The position numbers were made by a program, and so were the translations under genes. Below are positions 8,751 through 14,955 of a stretch of 64,000 bases of DNA, in pieces. This DNA is from Acutalibacter sp. 1XD8-36. Lineage in GTDB: Bacteria; Bacillota; Clostridia; Oscillospirales; Acutalibacteraceae. The stretch's first letter is position 1. Each line of letters begins with the position of its first letter. The notes under the pieces are model-generated. The model worked only from the letters and a program-made list of their open reading frames with translations, did not search any database and was not told the DNA's origin. Location: the NCBI RefSeq assembly GCF_009917525.1, contig NZ_QZDU01000011.1, forward strand, positions 1 through 64,000, read 5' to 3'.

Positions 8751-9356
8751 TCACACCATGGCCCAGCTCGCCCCGAAGGACCTGCGCGCCACCTGCTCCA
8801 GGACATCCTTTATCTCCTGGGCGGCGTCCTTATCCTTGGAGTTTTTCAGCTGCTCGTCCAGGAGCTTGAAAAGGTCCTCCAGTGAATCCGACTGCATAAA
8901 AGCGCCGCCGGTAAAGAAGCCGTCCCACTCGGGCATATATCTCACGGACTCCGTCGGCACCGCGCGGATTAAATTCTCCGTATCCACTGCCACCAGCTCT
9001 ATGGGGCCCATGACAGCCTCAATCTTCTCCTTTTCGGTGAGTATACCCATCTCCACCATGGTGTCCAGGGCGTCTACCTTCTCAAACATGGAGAGCGAGC
9101 CTGAAAAATGCTCTCTAAGATACGCGATATTCTCATCTGTCATGCCCTTAGAGCCAGGGAGCGTCCGTGGCGGCTGTGTCCCCTTCCAGCTGTTGTAATC
9201 ACTGAGCAGCTGTACTCCGGGGCCAGAATAGGTGGTGCCGCCCGTAACGGACTTCACTATCTCCAAAAAGGATGCCTCGTCCATGTTCCTGTCCGGGTCC
9301 CGCTTATAGGCGTTATAAAGTATCTCGCTTATGTATTTCTCCCCTGTTACCTGCAT
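8751..9356 (-). CDS. Protein of unknown function, tandem paralogue 2
   Basis: A 201-residue soluble protein that I do not recognise. It has no signal peptide or membrane segment. It resembles the adjacent upstream gene (9392-10015) throughout: both have a TDENIAYL(R/K)EHFSG block, a VDA(L/Y)DTM..MGI(L/I)T block and a C-terminal ~55 residues that are nearly identical (MQSDSLEDLFKLLDEQLKNS to SFGASWAMV). The central part differs most. The charged C-terminus looks helical and may be an interaction module. The start is ATG 9356 with a GGGAGG site. It probably shares a transcript with its twin, and possibly the mscS-like gene, from the promoter upstream of 10015. Confidence 0.7.
   Translation of the reverse strand: MQVTGEKYISEILYNAYKRDPDRNMDEASFLEIVKSVTGGTTYSGPGVQLLSDYNSWKGTQPPRTLPGSKGMTDENIAYLREHFSGSLSMFEKVDALDTMVEMGILTEKEKIEAVMGPIELVAVDTENLIRAVPTESVRYMPEWDGFFTGGAFMQSDSLEDLFKLLDEQLKNSKDKDAAQEIKDVLEQVARRSFGASWAMV
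8754..8900 (-). repeat. Duplicated gene end, copy 2
   Basis: This stretch matches 9395-9541 at an offset of 641 bases, with most differences silent third-position changes. It encodes the shared C-terminal module of the two paralogues. The rest of the two genes is much more diverged, so the module is either strongly constrained or kept alike by gene conversion. Confidence 0.7.
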
Positions 9357-9391
9357 TGTAAAGCCTCCCTTTATACGTTTATACTGCCTGC

Positions 9392-10015
9392 CTACACCAT
9401 GGCCCAGCTCGCCCCGAAGGACTTGCGTGCCACCTGCTCCAGAACGTCCTTTATCTCCTGGGCTGCGTCCTTATCCCTGGAGTTTTTCAGCTGCTCGTCC
9501 AGGAGCTTAAAGAGGTCTTCTAAGCTGTCGGACTGCATAATAGCCGCGCCGTTGAAGAAGCCGCTCCAGTCTGCAGCAACTTTAGCCATAAACTTGGCCC
9601 GAGCCTCCTCTGGGGTGCCGTTTGCCACTATCTTTTCACTGCCGGCGGACACCAGCTCCACCGGCCCGAAGCCGATAGCCTCGAACATCTCCTGCTTGGT
9701 GATGATACCCATTTTCGCCATGGTGTCATAAGCGTCCACCCGCTGGAAGATGTTCAGCTCCCCTGAAAAGTGCTCTTTCAGGTAAGCTATGTTCTCGTCA
9801 GTAAGCCCCTTGGTATCAGGGAGGCTGCGCTGGGGCTGTGCCTTTTTCCAGTCCTGATAGTCCGACCAGAGCTGCCCTTCCGGGCTGGTAAAGCTGCCGT
9901 TTGGTGTGAGGGACTGTACAAGCCGGTTAAAATCCGTATAGCTCATGCTGTCCATGCTGCCGCTCTGGTATCTGTTGTAGAGCGCGCCTGTAAGGCTGTT
10001 GTTCATTACCCGCAT
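9392..10015 (-). CDS. Protein of unknown function, tandem paralogue 1
   Basis: A 207-residue soluble protein that is the upstream twin of the gene at 8751-9356; family not recognised. The N-terminal ~60 residues are polar and carry aromatic residues. A TDENIAYLKEHFSGE block follows, then a GPVELV segment, and finally the shared helical C-terminus. ATG 10015 has an AAGGAG site eight bases upstream. A minus-strand TATAAT lies about 50 bases further up, divergent from the MORN gene promoter. The two copies probably arose by local duplication. Confidence 0.7.
   Translation of the reverse strand: MRVMNNSLTGALYNRYQSGSMDSMSYTDFNRLVQSLTPNGSFTSPEGQLWSDYQDWKKAQPQRSLPDTKGLTDENIAYLKEHFSGELNIFQRVDAYDTMAKMGIITKQEMFEAIGFGPVELVSAGSEKIVANGTPEEARAKFMAKVAADWSGFFNGAAIMQSDSLEDLFKLLDEQLKNSRDKDAAQEIKDVLEQVARKSFGASWAMV
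9395..9541 (-). repeat. Duplicated gene end, copy 1
   Basis: Partner of 8754-8900. It encodes the near-identical C-terminal ~48 residues of the upstream paralogue. Confidence 0.7.
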
Positions 10016-10132
10016 GTCAATTTCTCCTTTTTATGTAAAGACCGCCAAATATGGCTTACTGCATATTATAGCACATTATAGAGTGAAATAGGAAGAATTT
10101 CCGCGAAAAAATCCTGAAGTTTTCATTTTTTC

Positions 10133-10162
10133 TTGTGCCTTGCGGTATATTTGTGATATAAT
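10133..10162 (+). promoter_or_regulatory. Probable promoter of the MORN-repeat gene
   Basis: TATAAT at 10157-10162 is preceded at 18 bases by TTGTGC (10133-10138). A GGAGGGA ribosome site at 10188-10194 precedes ATG 10206. The -10 is convincing and the -35 is weaker. The 10016-10205 gap also holds the divergent promoter of the unknown gene pair. Confidence 0.55.
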
Positions 10163-10205
10163 CAACGCTGGATAATAGTGTTCCCACGGAGGGAGTTGTT
10201 ATAGC

Positions 10206-12200
10206 ATGTATAATCAGGTTTGCTGGGTGTGCCTGCCCAAGAGGGACGGAATGGAGCCTGTGGGGGGGGAGCTTGCCCTTGCCAGGCGCAGGTTCCTTCT
10301 GGACCAGCGGCACACCGTGAGCATTGACCGGGAGCAGAATATCAAGGGGTTTAAGGGCCGTATAAAGGGCCGCATAGGGAAGCGCCGGTTTTACTGGCGG
10401 GCCAGGGTCACGGGGACCTCCGGGGGGGAGATAGCCCTGGAGGAGGCCTTCGGGCAGAAGAACGGCTGGACAATGGTTGTGCGGGACATGTACGGCGTCA
10501 TAGTCAGCCGGAGCTTTTTTGACAAGCAGCACCTATGGCTGCGCACTGAATATTACGAACCCTGGGACACGGACCAGGCTAAAATAAGCTTCTCCCCCGG
10601 TGGCGAGGCGGGAACTATCCTGCGCCGGGACTGGGACCCTGAGGAGAAGAAATACCAGGACATGACCCTGTACACCGTTCCCTACCGCTCGGGCACAGCC
10701 GGCCAGAGCGTTGTGGACGCCCAGTTTGGGGAGCCCCAGCTGGTGCTTGTTATGACCGACGGAGAGCTCTGCTGCTGCCCCAAGGAGGAGGCGAAGGCCA
10801 GGCAGGAGGCCATGAAGAACGTAAACAGCGGCACTGTGGTGCTCATGCCCGCCTGGGAGATAAAGGGCGGCGAGCTTGTCCGGGAGGACAGCGGGGACGG
10901 CGAGACCGGGATAAGCTTCACGTCCCTGGAGGAGTATGCAAAAATAGAGCCCCCCGCCCCGGAAAAGCCGGAGGCCGCACCTGCCCAGCCCGCTCCGAAG
11001 CATTTGACACCGCCCGCCCCCGAGGAGCCCGCGCCCAGAAAGGCAGAGCCTGTGGCTGAGCTGCCGGTTATCGAGCCCCATGAGGCCAGGCATATGCAGG
11101 GGTCGGTAAACTTTGAGGAGCTGATAGACGCCCCGGCGGCGCCGCTGCCTCCCCAACCTGCCGCTCCCCCTGTACCGGCAGCGCCAGCTGTATACACTCC
11201 CCGCAGGATGGAGCCAGAGGCGCTGATACCTGAGCTGGAAATGCCCGGTGTACCGGCAGCGGCGCCTGTGGTTGCCGTGCCCCCTCCGGCGCCTGTACCT
11301 GCACCTATGCCTGCTCCAGTGCCAGAGCCGGAGGCTGCACCTCTCCGAACTCCTGCGCCTATGCCAGAGCCGGAGGCCATCCCTCCCCGGACTCCTGTGC
11401 CTATGCCGGGGCCGGAGGCCATCCCTCCCCGGACTCCTGTGCCTATGCCGGGGCCGGAGGCTGTGCCCTCCCAAGCGCCTGCTCCCATGGCGGAGCCTGA
11501 GCCATTAGTGGAGGAAAACCCTGACGGTGACGCGGACCTTGAGACTATACTTGCCGAGGCCGCGCTGTATGCCAACACCCCGCCGCTGCCCGAGGCCTCC
11601 CCTGAGACTGCCGGGGGCAAGCCCATCCCCAGCGGCTATACCGGGGACATTAAGGACGGCAAAATCTCCGGGCGCGGGCGCACCGAGCAGCGCAGCGGCC
11701 TCACCTCCTATGAGGGCGACTATGTGGACGGCAGGCGGCACGGCTTCGGAACCTACTATTATAAGGACGGCAACCTCTGCTACGCCGGGGCCTGGAAGGA
11801 CGACCGGCGGGACGGGCTGGGGGTATCGTTCAGGGACAGCGACCACGCCATGCATGTGGCAAACTGGAAGGACGGACAGCCCCAGGGCCTTGTGACGCTG
11901 TTTGACTCAAAGGGCAATCTGCGCTTCAGCGGGCGCATGGAGAACGGCAAAAAAGAGGGCGCAGGGGTCACAATAAACTGTGAGGACGGCACTGTGTTCG
12001 TGGGCCAGTGGTCCGGGGGCGAGGCCACCGGGCTGGGGTCGGCCTTTGACCGGGACGGGCGGCTCCTGTACTATGGAAGCTGGCGGGACGGCAAGAGGCA
12101 CGGGCACGGCACTGAGTTTGACATAAACGGCGGCGTTGTTTTTGACGGTGAGTTCCGGGACGGCAAGTATTATAACGGTGTGCTTTACCAGAAGCTATAA
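10206..12200 (+). CDS. MORN-repeat protein with proline-rich linker
   Basis: A 664-residue protein in three parts. Residues 1-235 form a polar, probably beta-rich N-terminal domain that I do not recognise (basic at the start, then WDPEEKKYQDMTLYTVPY and a CCC cluster). Residues about 238-465 are a very Pro/Ala/Glu-rich linker, within which a 14-residue unit (consensus PMPGPEAIPPRTPV) is repeated about five times. Residues 475-660 hold about seven MORN-type repeats (YEGDYVDGRRHGFGTYYY, YAGAWKDDRRDGLGVSF and similar). MORN repeats usually mediate protein or membrane contacts. There is no signal peptide or membrane helix, so a cytoplasmic scaffold is the simplest reading. The start has a GGAGGGA site at a long 11-base spacing. 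Confidence 0.75.
   Translation: MYNQVCWVCLPKRDGMEPVGGELALARRRFLLDQRHTVSIDREQNIKGFKGRIKGRIGKRRFYWRARVTGTSGGEIALEEAFGQKNGWTMVVRDMYGVIVSRSFFDKQHLWLRTEYYEPWDTDQAKISFSPGGEAGTILRRDWDPEEKKYQDMTLYTVPYRSGTAGQSVVDAQFGEPQLVLVMTDGELCCCPKEEAKARQEAMKNVNSGTVVLMPAWEIKGGELVREDSGDGETGISFTSLEEYAKIEPPAPEKPEAAPAQPAPKHLTPPAPEEPAPRKAEPVAELPVIEPHEARHMQGSVNFEELIDAPAAPLPPQPAAPPVPAAPAVYTPRRMEPEALIPELEMPGVPAAAPVVAVPPPAPVPAPMPAPVPEPEAAPLRTPAPMPEPEAIPPRTPVPMPGPEAIPPRTPVPMPGPEAVPSQAPAPMAEPEPLVEENPDGDADLETILAEAALYANTPPLPEASPETAGGKPIPSGYTGDIKDGKISGRGRTEQRSGLTSYEGDYVDGRRHGFGTYYYKDGNLCYAGAWKDDRRDGLGVSFRDSDHAMHVANWKDGQPQGLVTLFDSKGNLRFSGRMENGKKEGAGVTINCEDGTVFVGQWSGGEATGLGSAFDRDGRLLYYGSWRDGKRHGHGTEFDINGGVVFDGEFRDGKYYNGVLYQKL
11315..11490 (+). 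repeat. 42-bp tandem repeat coding a 14-residue Pro-rich unit
   Basis: The phrase gcctatgcc recurs at exactly 42-base steps (11357, 11399, 11441), with more diverged copies on both sides. The central copies are nearly identical at DNA level, so copy number may change by slippage without breaking the frame. Confidence 0.75.
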
Positions 12201-12223
12201 ATAAATATAAGTAAATAAAGAAA

Positions 12224-12246
12224 GTGGGCTTTCAGCGAAAGCCCAC
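12224..12246. terminator. Shared terminator between convergent genes
   Basis: A ten-base-pair stem (gtgggctttc/gaaagcccac) with a three-base loop. On the minus strand it is followed by a T-rich run, so it best terminates the small gene at 12254; it may also stop the MORN gene. Confidence 0.7.
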
Positions 12247-12253
12247 CCCGCTC

Positions 12254-12448
12254 TTATCTGAGCATCTTCTCCATATCCCCCAGCATATCCCCCACTGTGT
12301 GGATAGCCCTGCTGGCGTTCTTCCTCATGTGCGCGGCCTTCTTATGGCTGCCGCCGCTCATGGCCCTTGTGCCTATGGCTGCCACCGCCGCTCCGGTGAG
12401 AAGCCCTAAGCCTATGCCCTTGGCTACGTTCATGCTCTGCTTGTACAT
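12254..12448 (-). CDS. Small YtxH-like hypothetical protein
   Basis: A 64-residue protein with a glycine/alanine-rich hydrophobic helix at residues 7-30 (VAKGIGLGLLTGAAVAAIG), then a basic, helical tail ending in MLGDMEKMLR. The single N-terminal hydrophobic segment followed by a charged helix resembles the YtxH family, but the match is loose. ATG 12448 is chosen because AAGGAGG lies nine bases upstream; a longer frame to 12511 has no such site. Confidence 0.65.
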   Translation of the reverse strand: MYKQSMNVAKGIGLGLLTGAAVAAIGTRAMSGGSHKKAAHMRKNASRAIHTVGDMLGDMEKMLR

Positions 12449-12557
12449 GGCGTCTATCCTCCTTAGCACTATAATAAAACGAAGTACCCTCAGCACTGTC
12501 GTCACTCTCATTTTCCCCTCTCCCCTTCAATTTTATTCTCTTTCGCGGAGGCCAAGT

Positions 12558-13091
12558 ATGCCCAGCTTAAACATTGTGCTCGTTGAGCCCGAGATTCCTC
12601 AGAACACCGGCAATATCGCCAGGACCTGCGCCGTCACCGGGGCATCGCTGCACCTGGTCGGCCCTATGGGATTCACCCCCACGGACAAACGCCTGCGCCA
12701 TGCGGGGCTTGACTATTGGCAATATTTAACGCTTCATCAATACGATAGTCTTGGCGATTTCTTCGGAAAAAACACTGGGAATTTTTTCTATTTTTCAACC
12801 AAGGCCCAGCGCCGGCACTCGGACGCCAGGTACCCCGACGGCTGCTACCTGTTCTTTGGCAAGGAGTCTGCGGGCCTGCCTGAGAAACTGCTTTTTGAAA
12901 ACCCGGAGCGCTGTGTGCGCATACCGATGATGTCCGGGGCAAGGAGCCTGAATCTCAGCAACTCCGTGGCAGTAGGCGTGTTCGAGGTGCTGCGCCAGTG
13001 GGATTACCCGGAGCTTTTGTGCAGCGGCGAGCTGAGGAATTACGACTGGGCGGCCGCGAAGGAGCTGTATCCGGGGTCTGAATTTCTATAG
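12558..13091 (+). CDS. trmL: tRNA (cytidine/uridine-2'-O-)-methyltransferase TrmL
   Basis: A 177-residue SPOUT-class methyltransferase that modifies the wobble base of certain leucine tRNAs in the family. It opens with the signature NIVLVEPEIPQNTGNIARTCA. It also has the LFFGKESAGLP motif and the SAM-knot motif RIPM...ARSLNLSNSVAVGVFEVLRQ. ATG 12558 has GGAGG six bases upstream. Length is normal. The gene is divergent from the small gene at 12254-12448. Confidence 0.93.
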   Translation: MPSLNIVLVEPEIPQNTGNIARTCAVTGASLHLVGPMGFTPTDKRLRHAGLDYWQYLTLHQYDSLGDFFGKNTGNFFYFSTKAQRRHSDARYPDGCYLFFGKESAGLPEKLLFENPERCVRIPMMSGARSLNLSNSVAVGVFEVLRQWDYPELLCSGELRNYDWAAAKELYPGSEFL

Positions 13092-13176
13092 GGGCCAAAT
13101 TCAGCGCCTTCCCTCCAGCCCGTCAGCCCTGATATATACAGTTTACGGAAGTTAAACTTTTAAGGGGGTTATTATC

Positions 13177-13761
13177 ATGCCGTCAAAATATTATGAGGGC
13201 GAGAGCTTTCAGGGGCTGTCCCTCTCGGTGGAGCTTATAGAGGGTCTCACCCTTGTTGACTGCCTGTTCGAAGGGTGCGTCTTTGAGGGGTGCAAAATAC
13301 TGCGCTGTGTTATCAACAGCTGCCGGTTTGTGAACTGCCGGATAACCGACCCCAAAACCGACTACTCCGAGGCCAAGTTCCTGGTGCTGGAGGGGTGCCA
13401 GCTAAGCGGGGTAAACTGGGGACTGCTGGTGCCGGGCAACGGCTTCGGGGAGCCCCTGGACAAGCTTTCGGGCTGCCGGATGAAGTATAATTTCTTCACG
13501 GAGATGGACCTGAGGAAGTTTTCCTTCTCGGGGTCTGAGCTGGACGGCTGCACCTTTGCAGACTGCAGGCTGACGGACAGCGTCTTCACGGACTGCAGGC
13601 TTGGCGGCACGGAGTTCTTCCGCTGCGATATGAACGGCGCGGACTTCCGCGGGGCCTCTGGGTACAGGATAGACGTGCTCACCTGCCCTGTGAAGCGGGC
13701 AAGGTTTAACCTACCGGAGGCGGCGGACCTGCTCCATGGGCTGGGGCTGCGGCTGGAGTGA
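13177..13761 (+). CDS. Pentapeptide-repeat protein
   Basis: A 194-residue protein of pentapeptide-repeat type. Successive five-residue units with a central Leu/Phe and frequent Cys are seen at residues 20-60 (LVDCLFEGCVFEGCKILRC) and 110-160 (SELDGCTFADCRLTDSVFTDC). They should form a right-handed quadrilateral helix, as in Qnr and McbG. The two-block layout separated by a non-repeat segment and the length near 200 residues resemble Qnr, but a gyrase-protecting role is only a possibility. ATG 13177 has an AAGGGGG site. The strong promoter just after this gene belongs to the next locus. Confidence 0.85.
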   Translation: MPSKYYEGESFQGLSLSVELIEGLTLVDCLFEGCVFEGCKILRCVINSCRFVNCRITDPKTDYSEAKFLVLEGCQLSGVNWGLLVPGNGFGEPLDKLSGCRMKYNFFTEMDLRKFSFSGSELDGCTFADCRLTDSVFTDCRLGGTEFFRCDMNGADFRGASGYRIDVLTCPVKRARFNLPEAADLLHGLGLRLE

Positions 13762-13775
13762 TGAAAATTAGCGGC

Positions 13776-13803
13776 TTGACAAACACGCACGATATGGTAT
13801 AAT
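13776..13803 (+). promoter_or_regulatory. Consensus promoter of a predicted antisense RNA
   Basis: TTGACA (13776-13781) and TATAAT (13798-13803) with a 16-base spacer. The predicted start is near 13811. No protein gene lies downstream on this strand before a terminator at 14101, so the product should be an untranslated RNA of about 315 nt complementary to the small peptide mRNA. Confidence 0.8.
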
Positions 13804-13891
13804 AAAAATACAGAAAGGCACTGTCCACATGGCGGTTAGCCTACTTGTCTAACACAACATTCATGTTAGCCGTTCGGGGCCGACCGAGCGG

Positions 13892-13975
13892 CTAACACGC
13901 TTTTGGGCCAAAGTATATAATCACGGCAATTGCAATCACGAGAGCAATCACAAACCGTAAAACCTTGTTACCCAT
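13892..13975 (-). CDS. Small hydrophobic peptide (type I toxin candidate)
   Basis: A 27-residue peptide. It has a short basic start (MGNKVLRF), a single hydrophobic stretch able to span the membrane (VIALVIAIAVIIYFG), and a Lys-Ala-Cys end. The start ATG 13975 has GGGAGG at good distance. A second, stronger Shine-Dalgarno-like AAAGGAGGTG lies about 50 bases further upstream in the mRNA, a possible regulatory decoy. The mRNA would start near 14120 from a perfect TTGACA-17-TATAAT promoter, giving a leader of about 145 bases. The convergent antisense transcript covers the gene. Size, charge pattern and arrangement match membrane-acting type I toxins of Firmicutes. Toxicity is inferred. Confidence 0.7.
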   Translation of the reverse strand: MGNKVLRFVIALVIAIAVIIYFGPKAC

Positions 13976-14100
13976 ACGCGCACACCTCCCTTCGCTGATG
14001 AAACTTAGGGAGAATGACCACCTCCTTTCCCAGGAAGATGGCTAAGCCGCCTCTGACTTCGTAAACGAAATCTTATGTATAACAATACCTCTCTGCGTAA

Positions 14101-14126
14101 CCCCTCCTATCCACAGGGGCTTTTTT
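14101..14126 (+). terminator. Terminator of the antisense RNA
   Basis: The stem cccct/agggg with a nine-base loop is followed by CTTTTTT. It overlaps the predicted 5' end of the opposite toxin mRNA. Confidence 0.75.
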
Positions 14127-14155
14127 ATTATACCCTGCAAGTCGATTTATGTCAA
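14127..14155 (-). promoter_or_regulatory. Consensus promoter of the small-peptide mRNA
   Basis: On the minus strand TTGACA (complement of 14150-14155) and TATAAT (complement of 14127-14132) are 17 bases apart. Transcription should begin near 14120 and read left over the 27-codon ORF. Confidence 0.82.
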
Positions 14156-14253
14156 CTCAAATAAATCCGAAAAAACTTTACAAATCCCCCTTTCACTAAT
14201 AAGCGCTTTGTGGTAGAATAATTGCGATTATATATAAATACGGAGGCAGCCGG

Positions 14254-14955
14254 ATGAGCTTTATTGAGTTTGACAATGTCTGCAAATATTATACCATGGG
14301 CGAGACGCGGATTGCCGCCGCGGACCATATCAGCTTCTTTGCCGAGCGCGGGGAGTTCTGCGTTATCGTCGGGCCCTCGGGGGCCGGGAAGACCACGGTG
14401 CTCAATATGCTCGGTGGCATGGACACCTGCGACGAGGGCCGGATTATACTGGACGGCAGGGAGATAAGCGGGTATAACCCCCGGCAGCTCACGGCGTACA
14501 GGCGGCTGGAGGTAGGCTTTGTGTTCCAGTTCTATAACCTGGTGCAGAACCTGACGGCTTTGGAAAATGTTGAGCTTGCAAGCGAAATATGCCCGGACCC
14601 TCTGGACGCCAGGAAGACCCTGGAGGGCGTCGGCCTTGGGGACAGGCTCCAGAACTTCCCCGCGCAGCTCTCCGGCGGCGAGCAGCAGCGGGTGTCTATC
14701 GCCCGGGCCCTGGCTAAAAACCCGAAGATTTTATTATGCGACGAGCCCACCGGTGCCCTTGACTACAACACCGGCAAGGCCGTGCTCGGGCTTTTGCAGG
14801 ACACCTGCCGCAGGACCGGGCGCACGGTTTTAGTCATCACCCATAACGGCGCCCTGACAGCCATGGCCGACCGGGTCATACGCATTAAAAGCGGCAGGGC
14901 CATTTCCAACGATGTAAACCAAAACCCCATCCCCGTGGAGGAGATAGAATGGTAA
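14254..14955 (+). CDS. ABC transporter ATP-binding protein (MacB/LolD type)
   Basis: A 233-residue ATPase of the MacB/FtsE-like subfamily. Walker A is GPSGAGKTT (about residue 42), the Q-loop is in [21 protein letters not shown], the signature is [15 protein letters not shown], and Walker B is [12 protein letters not shown]. The H-loop is in VLVITHN. The gene ends seven bases inside the next one, the large FtsX-type permease, so the two form one exporter or mechanotransmission complex. A GGAGGCAGCC site precedes ATG 14254. Confidence 0.93.
   Translation: MSFIEFDNVCKYYTMGETRIAAADHISFFAERGEFCVIVGPSGAGKTTVLNMLGGMDTCDEGRIILDGREISGYNPRQLTAYRRLEVGFVFQFYNLVQNLTALENVELASEICPDPLDARKTLEGVGLGDRLQNFPAQLSGGEQQRVSIARALAKNPKILLCDEPTGALDYNTGKAVLGLLQDTCRRTGRTVLVITHNGALTAMADRVIRIKSGRAISNDVNQNPIPVEEIEW

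Larger units (their letters stand above)
13811..14127 (+). ncRNA. Predicted antisense RNA (type I antitoxin candidate)
   Basis: Bounded by a consensus promoter at 13776-13803 and a terminator at 14101-14126, this strand carries no ORF of note. The RNA would cover the whole 27-codon ORF on the opposite strand, its ribosome-binding site and nearly all its 5' leader. A strong hairpin (gttagccg...gcggctaac, 13865-13896) lies near its 5' end. The antitoxin role is inferred by analogy with convergent pairs such as TxpA/RatA and BsrG/SR4. Confidence 0.65.

Noticed and set aside
10533-11626. Two overlapping minus-strand frames opposite the MORN gene
   Set aside because: Their Arg- and Gly/Ser-rich composition only mirrors the repetitive Pro/Ala linker on the other strand.
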